A DNA stretch of 57,882 bases from positions 1 to 57,882 of IMG/VR virus record IMGVR_UViG_3300036885_000119; one strand, given 5' to 3'. The position numbers and the translations under genes were made by a program. The stretch is from a virus. Below the pieces are notes generated by a model. That model searched no databases. It was not told the DNA's origin and saw nothing but the letters and a program-made list of their open reading frames with translations. Below are positions 51,020-57,002 of the stretch, piece by piece. Each line of letters starts with the position of its first letter. Positions within the stretch are counted from its first letter, which is position 1.

Positions 51020-51060
51020 TTGTAACCTCCTATTTGTAACGCTCTTGGCCGCTATTGCAG

Positions 51061-51121
51061 CCAACGTGCGCCGTTATGCGCTGGCCGGGGTAGTTTCCGG
51101 CTTGCGTATAGCGGCTGTTGT
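51061..51121 (-). repeat. attC-like site of cassette 9
   Basis: R'' CAAC (51120-51117), spacer A, L'' GCCG with TAT and CGC beyond; returning GCG, ATA, CGGC (L'), spacer GCAC, R' GTTG (51065-51062). At about 60 bases it is the shortest well-paired site. Confidence 0.75.
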
Positions 51122-51370
51122 AAGCCCGTTGTCAACCGCTCCGCTTTTTCTGGCGGCGCATAACTGCTCTATGAAATTAATGATGTCCTTCAAACAACCA
51201 TCGTTAAATATTGTATCCGAAATTGGATAAAAACAGTATGTTCGCCACGCCGAATACCATTTAATTTCACCTAAAAACCCGTTGGTGCGCTTATTGTGGA
51301 TTGACCAACGGCTGGTCTTCCCGGTATCTCCCAGGCACATAAAGCAGATATACTGGTATTCGGTTCTCAT
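51074..51370 (-). CDS. Cassette 9 protein (98 aa)
   Basis: ATG 51370 follows GAAAGGGCGG. The product (MRTEYQYICFMCLGDTGKTS) is aromatic-rich and beta-like, with WSIHNKRTNGFLGEIKWYSA resembling a short DUF-type barrel. It ends within the attC-encoded stretch GAVDNGLTTAAIRKPETT. Unrecognised. Confidence 0.65.
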   Translation of the reverse strand: MRTEYQYICFMCLGDTGKTSRWSIHNKRTNGFLGEIKWYSAWRTYCFYPISDTIFNDGCLKDIINFIEQLCAARKSGAVDNGLTTAAIRKPETTPASA

Positions 51371-51405
51371 GCGCCGCCCTTTCAATGGTCGGTTGACTAA
51401 TGGCT

Positions 51406-51490
51406 TACAACGTTCGCGCAACTCGCATGATGCGCGATATAATAAAATCAACAATCCTCTAATCGCGTTTCATGCTTGCGCTGTTGTTGG
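51406..51490 (-). repeat. attC-like site of cassette 10
   Basis: R'' CAAC (51486-51483), spacer AG, L'' CGCAA then GCATGA; returning TCATGC, extrahelical GAG, TTGCG (L'), spacer CGAAC, R' GTTG (51411-51408). Eleven paired bases in the L arms plus perfect R boxes. Confidence 0.85.
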
Positions 51491-51650
51491 CTGTACAGCG
51501 CACCTCCATAATTTTCTGCCGCGCTTTATCTACTATTGCGTACCAGTAGAAAATTACAAATGCACGTGGGAAGCCTGACCAAAAATGCCATTTGCCGCAA
51601 TGCGGATAATTGCAAAATGACTTACTTTCTTTAATAAAACCCTGCCACAT
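51459..51650 (-). CDS. Cassette 10 protein (63 aa)
   Basis: AGAGAGG precedes ATG 51650. The product MWQGFIKESKSFCNYPHCGK has C-x3-H-C and is rich in Trp and Phe (WHFWSGFPRAFVIFYWYAIV), possibly membrane-associated. Its last ten residues (TANNSASMKRD) are encoded by the attC R'' side. No family recognised. Confidence 0.6.
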   Translation of the reverse strand: MWQGFIKESKSFCNYPHCGKWHFWSGFPRAFVIFYWYAIVDKARQKIMEVRCTANNSASMKRD

Positions 51651-51699
51651 AAAAACCTCTCTTAGCGTGGCCTATAATTTTAAGGTGCGCCGTATTGAC

Positions 51700-51776
51700 T
51701 ACAACGTGTGCCGCTTGTTGACGTTTTAATGTTGCTACGACTGCATTAGGCCCGCACCCCAACAAGCGGCTGTTGG
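51700..51776 (-). repeat. attC-like site of cassette 11, long arms
   Basis: R'' CCAAC (51776-51772), spacer A, arm GCCGCTTGTTG; returning CAACAAGCGGC, spacer ACAC, R' GTTGT (51704-51700). The eleven-base L arms are perfect complements. This site lies wholly after the gene stop. Confidence 0.88.
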
Positions 51777-51815
51777 TGGCCTGTAAACCAAGCTACCTTG
51801 ATTTTCTGCCGGGCG

Positions 51816-52172
51816 TTAAAATGGTAACTCCTCAAAATCATCATCGTCGTCGTATTGGTATTTATGGGCGGCGGCGAATTCCGCATCTTCGAGCGCCTTG
51901 ACGGTTCCTTTTTGACGTGGAGTCCATTCATCGGGATTAAGTTTTTTAATTTCTTCAACCTCACTTTTTAAACCTGAAAGCATGCACTGCGCCTGAGTAC
52001 GTTTTGAAGCTTCGGACTTTGCCATTTGGTATTGCCGTACTGCTTCATCTGCAAGGCGCTGTGCGGTCTTTCTTAGCTCGTTCGCCGCCGCCGGAGTAGT
52101 AGCTTCGTTGGAGAGCGATACTTCAAAATGGCAGTAGTCGAACGATAACATTATTTTTACGCTTGCACTCAT
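51816..52172 (-). CDS. Cassette 11 protein (118 aa), acidic tail
   Basis: ATG 52172 with AAGGGATC upstream. The N-terminus is a short beta region (VKIMLSFDYCHFEVSLSNEA), the middle a long charged helix, and the end acidic (YQYDDDDDFEELPF). Acidic C-terminal tails of this type occur in single-strand-DNA-binding proteins and DNA mimics. That link is only suggestive. Confidence 0.65.
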   Translation of the reverse strand: MSASVKIMLSFDYCHFEVSLSNEATTPAAANELRKTAQRLADEAVRQYQMAKSEASKRTQAQCMLSGLKSEVEEIKKLNPDEWTPRQKGTVKALEDAEFAAAHKYQYDDDDDFEELPF

Positions 52173-52225
52173 TGAATGATCCCTTCTAAGCGCCCGGCCT
52201 ATTATTCCGAGCTTGGTTTATGAAC

Positions 52226-52368
52226 ACCAACGGTTCGCTAAACGGCTGATAGTTGCCGCATCCGCTCGATAAACTCTCCAACCATTAACGGCAATTCTCG
52301 CTGAGGGATAGCATCAACCTTGACAACGAGAGCGGCAATTTCAGCCTTTAGCTGTTGTGCGCTGTTGG
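52226..52368 (-). repeat. attC-like site of cassette 12
   Basis: R'' CCAAC (52367-52363), spacer AG, L'' CGC; returning GCG (L'), spacer AACC, R' GTTGG (52231-52227). An outer TAAA/TTTA pairing extends the arm after a bulge. L pairing is short, so confidence is lower. Confidence 0.55.
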
Positions 52369-52474
52369 CAATTTCTACAACACGTTCCAGAGCTTGCCAT
52401 GCGTCCAAAGCCTCTTTAACATTACCAGTGATATATGCTACCCTACCAAGGTCTCTAAATTCACTAATGTCCAT
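52238..52474 (-). CDS. Cassette 12 protein (78 aa)
   Basis: ATG 52474 (MDISEFRDLGRVAYI) preceded by AAAGGAG; a TTG two codons upstream is possible. The product is all-helical: GNVKEALDAWQALERVVEIA, then NSAQQLKAEIAALVVKV. The second half is inside the attC site. No family recognised; size and composition are like small antitoxins or regulators, without a diagnostic motif. Confidence 0.6.
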   Translation of the reverse strand: MDISEFRDLGRVAYITGNVKEALDAWQALERVVEIANSAQQLKAEIAALVVKVDAIPQRELPLMVGEFIERMRQLSAV

Positions 52475-52513
52475 TGGCAAGCTCCTTTCAAATTAAGAGA
52501 AATTGACAATTGC

Positions 52514-52587
52514 GTACAACGTCCGATGCATGGCGAAGTGCGGTACTCCGCATTTGGGGGTACTCCCCGCCATGCATTTGTTAGGCG
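52514..52587 (-). repeat. attC-like site of cassette 13, textbook form
   Basis: R'' GCCTAAC (52586-52580) contains the gene stop codon; spacer AA; arm ATGCATGGCG; returning CGCCATGCAT; spacer CGGAC; R' GTTGTAC (52520-52514). The loop holds two smaller hairpins (GGGGAGTACCCCC and TGCGGAGTACCGCA). R'' fits the integron consensus RYYYAAC. Confidence 0.92.
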
Positions 52588-52901
52588 ATGTTCTCCACCG
52601 CTTCCTTAGTGTCTTGCGGCGCGTCTTGATTTTCTTCTGTCCATTCCAACCGATCTGTAACTTGATGGTCAACGTGCCGATATGCTAATCCGTCTATCAA
52701 ATCTTTAGGATAGGGAATGTCCGATGCACGGCTTTTGTGTTGCGCATACGCTTCTGATTCGGTAAACAAATGAGCGTTGTCGAGATTGCACGTATACCCT
52801 GACCGCCCCTTACCCCACCACAACAAACAGTTCCCAACAACCTGACGAGCGTCACGCAAATAATAAAGCCGTTCGGGATTTAATGTCTTTCTTGTTTTCA
52901 T
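52581..52901 (-). CDS. Cassette 13 protein (106 aa)
   Basis: The ATG at 52901 has AAGAAAG upstream. The product starts MKTRKTLNPERLYYLRDARQ and includes LLWWGKGRSGYTCNLDNAHL, a pattern like small viral or plasmid proteins that read amino-acid side chains (two Trp followed by a beta turn), and an acidic C-terminus. The stop TAA is part of the attC R'' box, as in many integron cassettes. Function unknown. Confidence 0.68.
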   Translation of the reverse strand: MKTRKTLNPERLYYLRDARQVVGNCLLWWGKGRSGYTCNLDNAHLFTESEAYAQHKSRASDIPYPKDLIDGLAYRHVDHQVTDRLEWTEENQDAPQDTKEAVENIA

Positions 52902-52959
52902 GGTTTTCTTTCTTGGTTTTCGCGCCGCCTATAATATCTGGCTTTGCGGTGGAGAATTT

Positions 52960-53048
52960 CGCCTAACGTGTGCCGCACTCGCCAGATGACGCGGCCTATA
53001 AAAAACTACTCCGCCAGTGCTGCCGCGTTTTCTGGCTGCGGCTGTTGT
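52960..53048 (-). repeat. attC-like site of cassette 14
   Basis: R'' CAAC (53047-53044), spacer AG, L'' CCGCA then GCCAG; returning CTGGC, extrahelical GAG, TGCGG (L'), spacer CACAC, R' GTTAGGC (52967-52961). R' fits the integron consensus GTTRRRY exactly. Confidence 0.92.
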
Positions 53049-53359
53049 GCGATAGTTGCAGCCGACTCCTTATTTTCAGGGGTCGAAATAACTTTGCAAA
53101 GAGGAAACTCCCAATCTCTTAAAAAGGCTCTCTGCAAATGCTGCATACTATCCATCCATTCCAACTTTAAACCAGGAACATAAATTGACTTAGTATAAAG
53201 CATCAGATAAAGCTCGTGATGCTTAACGACCATCATTTTAACACCAAGGTACTCAACAAAAGAACCAACTGGAGCAAAGACTTCCACTGCTTTCAAGCGT
53301 TTGCAGAGAGCCTCCCATTCTTCGTCAACTTTAGGAACCGACTTTTTGAACGGCCACAT
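53006..53359 (-). CDS. Cassette 14 protein (117 aa)
   Basis: ATG 53359 follows TATAGGGGGTCG. The product starts MWPFKKSVPKVDEEWEALCK, has a beta-rich middle (VGSFVEYLGVKMMVVKHHEL) and ends PENKESAATIAQQPQPENAA, the part encoded by its attC site. The PENKES stretch recurs in cassette 16. Function unknown. Confidence 0.68.
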   Translation of the reverse strand: MWPFKKSVPKVDEEWEALCKRLKAVEVFAPVGSFVEYLGVKMMVVKHHELYLMLYTKSIYVPGLKLEWMDSMQHLQRAFLRDWEFPLCKVISTPENKESAATIAQQPQPENAAALAE

Positions 53360-53397
53360 TTCGACCCCCTATAATATTTGATCTCGGCTGCAATTTT

Positions 53398-53535
53398 GCA
53401 CAACGTTTGACAAAGGGCGAAGTTAAACCGGATCGTATACCTTACACTTTGTATTGCAACAAAAACCTTCTTGACGAACAAAAGCACAATCTGAAAGCCG
53501 GGAGCAAGGTTTAATTTCGTCACTTTGTTTGTTGG
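53398..53535 (-). repeat. attC-like site of cassette 15
   Basis: R'' CCAAC (53535-53531), spacer AAA, L'' CAAAG and CGAA; returning TTCG and CTTTG (L'), spacer TCAAAC, R' GTTGTGC (53404-53398). The L sequence is A-rich and unlike the GC-rich arms elsewhere, yet pairs. Confidence 0.82.
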
Positions 53536-53692
53536 CTGCGGCTACTGCCGGAACTGTAGCGGCCAACTCCTCTGAATTGAGCGCGGCGTTGTTTGGCACA
53601 AAACAATTGATAGCTATTACAACGCATCTATTGCACGGAAATTCAGATGAAAAACCGGAAACATATTTACACTTATCGCAAATTTGATTCAT
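53423..53692 (-). CDS. Cassette 15 protein (89 aa), Cys-rich
   Basis: ATG 53692 follows GGAGCGCGG. Cysteines recur throughout (ICDKCKYVSG, PCNRCVV, PCSRLSDCAF, FCCNTKCKV), suggesting two metal-binding knuckles. EELAATVPAVAAANKQSDEI is shared with cassette 8. The C-terminal 30 residues lie inside the attC. Possibly a zinc-binding regulator. Confidence 0.65.
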   Translation of the reverse strand: MNQICDKCKYVSGFSSEFPCNRCVVIAINCFVPNNAALNSEELAATVPAVAAANKQSDEIKPCSRLSDCAFVRQEGFCCNTKCKVYDPV

Positions 53693-53733
53693 AAGCCGCG
53701 CTCCTATTTATAACGCTCTTGGCCGCTATTGCA

Positions 53734-53822
53734 GCCAACGTTCCCCGCATGTGTGCTGGTTGCGCCTATAAACAAGGAAAATCCGCTAACAACTGCGCAA
53801 CTGGCATACTGCGGGTGTTGGC
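53734..53822 (-). repeat. attC-like site of cassette 16
   Basis: R'' GCCAAC (53822-53817), spacer A, L'' CCCGCA; returning TGCGGG (L'), spacer GAAC, R' GTTGGC (53739-53734). Six-base R and six-base L arms pair perfectly. Confidence 0.88.
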
Positions 53823-54410
53823 AGATGTAAAGCCGGATTCCTTATTTTCTGGTGCGCCCATTTGTATTCCGTCTTTTATTTCGTTCCCGAAAGCATCCCA
53901 TCCGCTACGCTTGCGCCGGGCAAACATTTCCAAGTACGGCCCTGGCATAGACTCGCAAAAGTGATAGATTGACTCCGGCTTTCGGGAATGAAATAGATTT
54001 TCAGAAAGAAGTCCAATAAAGCCATTGGGGGGCGGCTTGGGGCTTCCACGCCTACCGATAAGCACCGGTTCAGTACAGCCACGAATCCAGAAACCGATAC
54101 CATACGGCACCTTAATTTCCAATACACCCCAAAGGTTTGTTGAAACACTCGTAACTTTTACCCACGGAAAGCCGGTAACATAATCAAAGCCCCAAGCCTG
54201 CATTAGCGGCAAACAATCTTCCGCAAGTTTTGGCCATGTCGCCCACATTACCAACACGCAATCAGGATCGGTAAATTCGGACACCGGAAGTTGTTTCATA
54301 TCCGAAAGCGACATGGTAGAATACTGGTTTGCCGCCGCCCCCCGACACCCGGAATTAGAATAACTCCACGGTGGATCAGCTAAAATGACTTTGTATTTAT
54401 GGGCGCACAT
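53766..54410 (-). CDS. Cassette 16: MT-A70-family adenine methyltransferase
   Basis: The 214-residue protein has the MT-A70/N6-adenine methyltransferase motifs: DPPW in ILADPPWSYSNSG (catalytic motif IV, about residues 10-22), CVLVMWATWPKLAEDCLPLM and, near the end, PYLEMFARRKRSGWDAFGNE (motif I-like, SAM pocket). It is complete for the small phage/plasmid branch. The C-terminal ENKESGFTSANTRSMPVAQL is attC-encoded. It is the first cassette at the presumed integrase-proximal end and may methylate phage DNA against restriction. Confidence 0.9.
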   Translation of the reverse strand: MCAHKYKVILADPPWSYSNSGCRGAAANQYSTMSLSDMKQLPVSEFTDPDCVLVMWATWPKLAEDCLPLMQAWGFDYVTGFPWVKVTSVSTNLWGVLEIKVPYGIGFWIRGCTEPVLIGRRGSPKPPPNGFIGLLSENLFHSRKPESIYHFCESMPGPYLEMFARRKRSGWDAFGNEIKDGIQMGAPENKESGFTSANTRSMPVAQLLADFPCL

Positions 54411-54468
54411 ATAATCTCGCTCTCCGGCTTTATTTCTGCCAACTAGCTATTAGATGATCTATATATAA

Positions 54469-54678
54469 CTATCTCAATGATTTTACGTATCTTTCGGAAA
54501 GACCTAATTTTATCAATTTTTCCTTTGCTGCTTCTTTTAAAAAATGTCCTGCCGATCCGCTTTTCCTTTTGCAGTTAGGATATTTTACGGAATGTAATCG
54601 GCATACCTTGGAAAATTCCAACGACATTAGCACAGTCACTAATGTCATCGCATCGTATGCTTTTGATTGTTTTACCAT
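54469..54678 (-). CDS. Small basic protein (69 aa)
   Basis: Starts at ATG 54678 (MVKQSKAYDAMTLVTVLMSL). Basic C-terminal half (YPNCKRKSGSAGHFLKEAAK). An A+T-rich region precedes it. It sits immediately outside the cassette array; a candidate boundary core (AGTTGGC at about 54446) lies between it and cassette 16. No family recognised. Confidence 0.5.
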   Translation of the reverse strand: MVKQSKAYDAMTLVTVLMSLEFSKVCRLHSVKYPNCKRKSGSAGHFLKEAAKEKLIKLGLSERYVKSLR

Positions 54679-54742
54679 TTTAATTACCTATATATAAATA
54701 TAATACTAATAATAATAAAAACCTAATTTATTTTATTTATTT

Positions 54743-54868
54743 TTACGGCCTCGCGCCCAGCACCCAACAACCCGCCAGCAGTACACCCGCCACTGGCAGC
54801 AGTATGACTATCGCCCAAAACATGAGCGTCCAGGCGATGCGGTCAATGTTGTAGTTCGGTTTTACCAT
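54743..54868 (-). CDS. Single-helix membrane peptide (41 aa)
   Basis: ATG 54868 overlaps the end of the upstream gene by seven bases. One transmembrane helix with Trp-rich flanks (IAWTLMFWAIVILLPVAGVL) and a short basic N-terminus. GGATCAGG supplies a possible ribosome-binding site. Function unknown. Confidence 0.5.
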   Translation of the reverse strand: MVKPNYNIDRIAWTLMFWAIVILLPVAGVLLAGCWVLGARP

Positions 54869-55086
54869 GTACCTGATCCTCCAGGACTACGCCGCTCAGT
54901 CTCAATCAACTTTTTAACCTTGGGCGTTGTAGATTCCACATGGTTATGCTCTACCAAATCACTTGTATATAGGCGCGGTTGTGCTTTTTTATCAAATATG
55001 CACCACACAACCATGCCGCACTTTTTACATTTGTCAATATGGCCGTGTCGGTCAAGAAAGGCGTGGATGGTAGGTTCGGAAATCAT
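54862..55086 (-). CDS. Small zinc-binding protein (74 aa)
   Basis: The product MISEPTIHAFLDRHGHIDKC has C-K-K-C (CKKCGMVVWC) and later H-N-H, compatible with one zinc site. A beta hairpin around AQPRLYTSDLV follows. It starts just downstream of a solo IS-type palindrome. No family named. Confidence 0.6.
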   Translation of the reverse strand: MISEPTIHAFLDRHGHIDKCKKCGMVVWCIFDKKAQPRLYTSDLVEHNHVESTTPKVKKLIETERRSPGGSGTW

Positions 55087-55105
55087 AGCTTAGACGGCAG
55101 GGAAA

Positions 55106-55128
55106 CCACACGGCTTTAGCCGCAGTGG
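55106..55128. repeat. Solo IS-end-like palindrome
   Basis: CCACACGGCTTTAGCCGCAGTGG folds into a hairpin very similar to the one at 57514 (CCACATGGCTTTAGCCATTGTGG), including the preceding CGGCA-GGNNA. No transposase or TnpB lies beside it. It looks like a leftover end of an IS200/IS605-type element. Confidence 0.7.
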
Positions 55129-55132
55129 ATTG

Positions 55133-55435
55133 TTACAACGTTTTCTGTTTTTTTAATATATGCGTTATCGCTTTTATGGTCTCGTTTTTGCCTTTTTTTA
55201 TTAGAAATTGTTTTGCTAGCTTAAATGTTGCAGCAACAGAAAGTTCGCAAACACCTCCGACATAAGCCCCGCCCGTATAGCATGAGCATAAATAGTTTTG
55301 TTTTGATGCAACTGTTTTTCCTTTTTCATTTATATAAAGTTGCCCGTGTATTCCCCACCAATGACCGTACATTTTAAATTTACGGTAGCACCGGATAGAA
55401 ATAAATTTATTTGTACCAGCAAGGTTTATTTTCAT
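55133..55435 (-). CDS. Hypothetical protein (100 aa)
   Basis: I start at ATG 55435 (MKINLAGTNKFISIRCYRKF), which overlaps the upstream stop as ATGA. The product is beta-rich at first (YGHWWGIHGQLYINEKGKTV), with a C-S-C-Y pair, and ends in a basic helix. No family recognised. Confidence 0.6.
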   Translation of the reverse strand: MKINLAGTNKFISIRCYRKFKMYGHWWGIHGQLYINEKGKTVASKQNYLCSCYTGGAYVGGVCELSVAATFKLAKQFLIKKGKNETIKAITHILKKQKTL

Positions 55436-55656
55436 ATTACCATCCTTATCTGCGTTGTTTTTACTAGCCAATACCGTTTGTAGTTCTGACCCGGTTCAAA
55501 CTCACCGACAATCATTTTGCCCTCTGGAAGCAGCTCGGCGTTGATGCGGCTGTTGATCCTGCGTAACTCAGTAGAGTGGTATAACCGCAACGCCTCTAAT
55601 ACTGTAAGAGATTCACCGCGCAGGTAGTGGGCAAGTATTTCAGATTGTGGATTCAT
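55432..55656 (-). CDS. Helix-turn-helix protein (74 aa)
   Basis: The sequence ILAHYLRGESLTVLEALRLY (about residues 7-26), followed by STELRRINSRINAE, matches the small phage helix-turn-helix family in which L-T-x-x-E-A-L leads into the recognition helix. The C-terminal strand pair reads VGEFEPGQNYKRYWLV. Overlaps both neighbours by four bases. Probably a DNA-binding regulator of early genes. Confidence 0.7.
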   Translation of the reverse strand: MNPQSEILAHYLRGESLTVLEALRLYHSTELRRINSRINAELLPEGKMIVGEFEPGQNYKRYWLVKTTQIRMVI

Positions 55657-55940
55657 GGTTTCCCCTTGTTAAACAATAGCGACATACAATCTAACTCATC
55701 CCGTAAGGTGTAAATTTTTGAGCCTCTCCACCAAATCTTCAGCGCCAGTTGTCCAGGCCGAAGCTTTTTCTTGCCGCTCTTGATCTCCGCTAGATACGTA
55801 ACGTCGCGAAATCCTATTGCAATATCAGGGGCGCTTTCACCGAGTGCGGATAAATCAAACACTGTTGCCCCCAATTTTTGCAGGCAGTGTACGATAGCTG
55901 TGTGGTTTTCGTCTTTGCGTGAGAAGGCGTAGCTTTTCAT
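55653..55940 (-). CDS. VRR-NUC/resolvase-like nuclease (95 aa)
   Basis: The product has the PD-(D/E)XK core SAPDIAIG ... YLAEIKSGKKKLRPGQ (about residues 36-66), with D, E and K catalytic positions, and W-W-R-G-S-K-I-Y-T-L closing. This is the compact VRR-NUC form common in phages. It likely processes branched DNA during recombination or packaging. It overlaps the genes on both sides by four bases. Confidence 0.8.
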   Translation of the reverse strand: MKSYAFSRKDENHTAIVHCLQKLGATVFDLSALGESAPDIAIGFRDVTYLAEIKSGKKKLRPGQLALKIWWRGSKIYTLRDELDCMSLLFNKGKP

Positions 55941-56080
55941 TCCTCCACCACCTCAATTTTCTCCACATATTTTAACGGCGATTGCCCGCGCTTGTTGTCA
56001 ACCTGTTCCTGTAGCCACTCCGTGATGGTTGGCTTGGCCGCTTTCGGGAAGTCTTTGGGATAGTGTAGTATAATTTTCAT
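55937..56080 (-). CDS. Small hypothetical protein (47 aa)
   Basis: ATG 56080 to TGA 55937, overlapping the nuclease start (ATGA). The product begins MKIILHYPKDFPKAAKPTIT, a single alpha/beta unit with an acidic C-terminus (EKIEVVEE). Its constant place between NinB-like and nuclease genes suggests a recombination accessory, without a recognised motif. Confidence 0.55.
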   Translation of the reverse strand: MKIILHYPKDFPKAAKPTITEWLQEQVDNKRGQSPLKYVEKIEVVEE

Positions 56081-56111
56081 CTTGCCCGCCGCTGGTTGAA
56101 GGTTGCGCCTG

Positions 56112-56534
56112 TCATACTATCATCACGCTTTCCGGATCTGGTATAACGCATCCCATTTCTGTTGCTGCCCACCGTTGTATTTTTTCGATGTATTCACAAA
56201 ATTGATCTTTCGTTAACCGCGCCGTACTCATAACCGTATCCGGTAAGCCTTGTCGTTTCACAAGGAGAAATTTTATTTTCAGCGCCTCGTGCATTTCTTC
56301 CGGCGTGTACCCGGTATGCGCTGATAACAACTCTACCACCACTCCGAAATAATATCTGTTCTGTTGAAGGCTTCTAACGGTTCCCTTGTTTTTGTGTCCC
56401 ATTGCCAGGAACATTTCCGAGCCTTCTCTTATCCCATACAGATAAGCATTATAACGGTTTTGTTCCCCTCTATCAAAATGAAACTTACCGTCTATTTTTT
56501 TACCAAGAAATTTTGGGACAAATTTATCTTTCAT
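56112..56534 (-). CDS. NinB-like recombination protein
   Basis: The 140-residue protein matches the lambda NinB/Orf family: RSLQQNRYYFGVVVELLSAH (about residues 54-73), GYTPEEMHEALKIKFL, and STARLTKDQFCEYIEKIQRW. These proteins act as recombination mediators on single-stranded DNA. GAAAG precedes the ATG at 56534. It sits among DNA-metabolism genes. Confidence 0.82.
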   Translation of the reverse strand: MKDKFVPKFLGKKIDGKFHFDRGEQNRYNAYLYGIREGSEMFLAMGHKNKGTVRSLQQNRYYFGVVVELLSAHTGYTPEEMHEALKIKFLLVKRQGLPDTVMSTARLTKDQFCEYIEKIQRWAATEMGCVIPDPESVMIV

Positions 56535-56559
56535 AATTAGAAAGGAAGCAATATTTTAA

Positions 56560-56982
56560 TTAAAATGGCAAACTGGAATCTTCACCCGGCTGTCTCCCGG
56601 CTAAAGGATAAGGATTTGGCTGTTTCAGCGGCAAAACCTTATCCGGGACGCTTCCAGCTTTCGGGGCGCGTACACGGATGCCACCGACAAGTTTTCCGGC
56701 ATAGGATACATTCGGGTCATGGTAGAGCACAATCTTTGTACCTATCCAGTTTGTTTCAATGTTGTCATCGAAACCGGTGATGCGGGCGATAATCTGTCCG
56801 TTCGTGATGTTTAACACCAGCGGCTTGTCCAGTTCCGAAAAGTGAAGAGCCGTTTTCATATCCGGCTCAGCTCCCTGCTGTGCCACATTTTCCTGTGTCA
56901 ATGCAGAAATTGTTACCAGACAACCAACGCCAACATCTTCCTTGCGTAAAAAGTTACTTGTCTTGAGATCGGAAAGATTCAT
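56560..56982 (-). CDS. Phage DNA-metabolism protein, OB-like (140 aa)
   Basis: The sequence MNLSDLKTSNFLRKEDVGVG, KPLVLNITNGQIIARITG, ETNWIGTKIVLYHDP and GGIRVRAPK is a pattern I know from many phage early regions next to NinB and Gp157 genes. The strand order suggests an OB-like fold, and the Pro-rich tail ends SSLPF, like the exposed tail of single-strand DNA-binding proteins. Assignment as a DNA-binding protein is inference. Confidence 0.6.
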   Translation of the reverse strand: MNLSDLKTSNFLRKEDVGVGCLVTISALTQENVAQQGAEPDMKTALHFSELDKPLVLNITNGQIIARITGFDDNIETNWIGTKIVLYHDPNVSYAGKLVGGIRVRAPKAGSVPDKVLPLKQPNPYPLAGRQPGEDSSLPF

Positions 56983-57002
56983 TTTGTACCTCCTGTTAAA
57001 GT

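Larger units (their letters stand above)
47393..54450 (-). other. Integron-like array of 16 gene cassettes with attC-type sites (no integrase seen)
   Basis: Sixteen short genes, all on the minus strand, each with its own ribosome-binding site, are separated by sites with a CGTTG core (R'). In 13 cases this pairs with an upstream CAAC box (R''), and inner L''/L' arms also pair although their sequences differ between sites. Spacers are 1-3 nt on the R'' side and 4-6 nt on the R' side, often with an extrahelical GAG, A or G: the layout of folded integron attC sites. Lengths are about 60-175 bases. No tyrosine recombinase occurs in the window. Gene-poor linkers, unrelated small products and cassette-wise leaders match known integron arrays. 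Confidence 0.85.

Noticed and set aside
47393-53692. A row of toxin-antitoxin pairs
   Set aside because: The genes are single per site, not paired, and none shows a recognisable toxin or antitoxin motif, so only size is suggestive.
47393-54450. CRISPR array or simple tandem repeats
   Set aside because: The repeated units are not constant in sequence or spacing, the intervals are coding, and the conserved feature is a foldable two-sided site, not a direct repeat.
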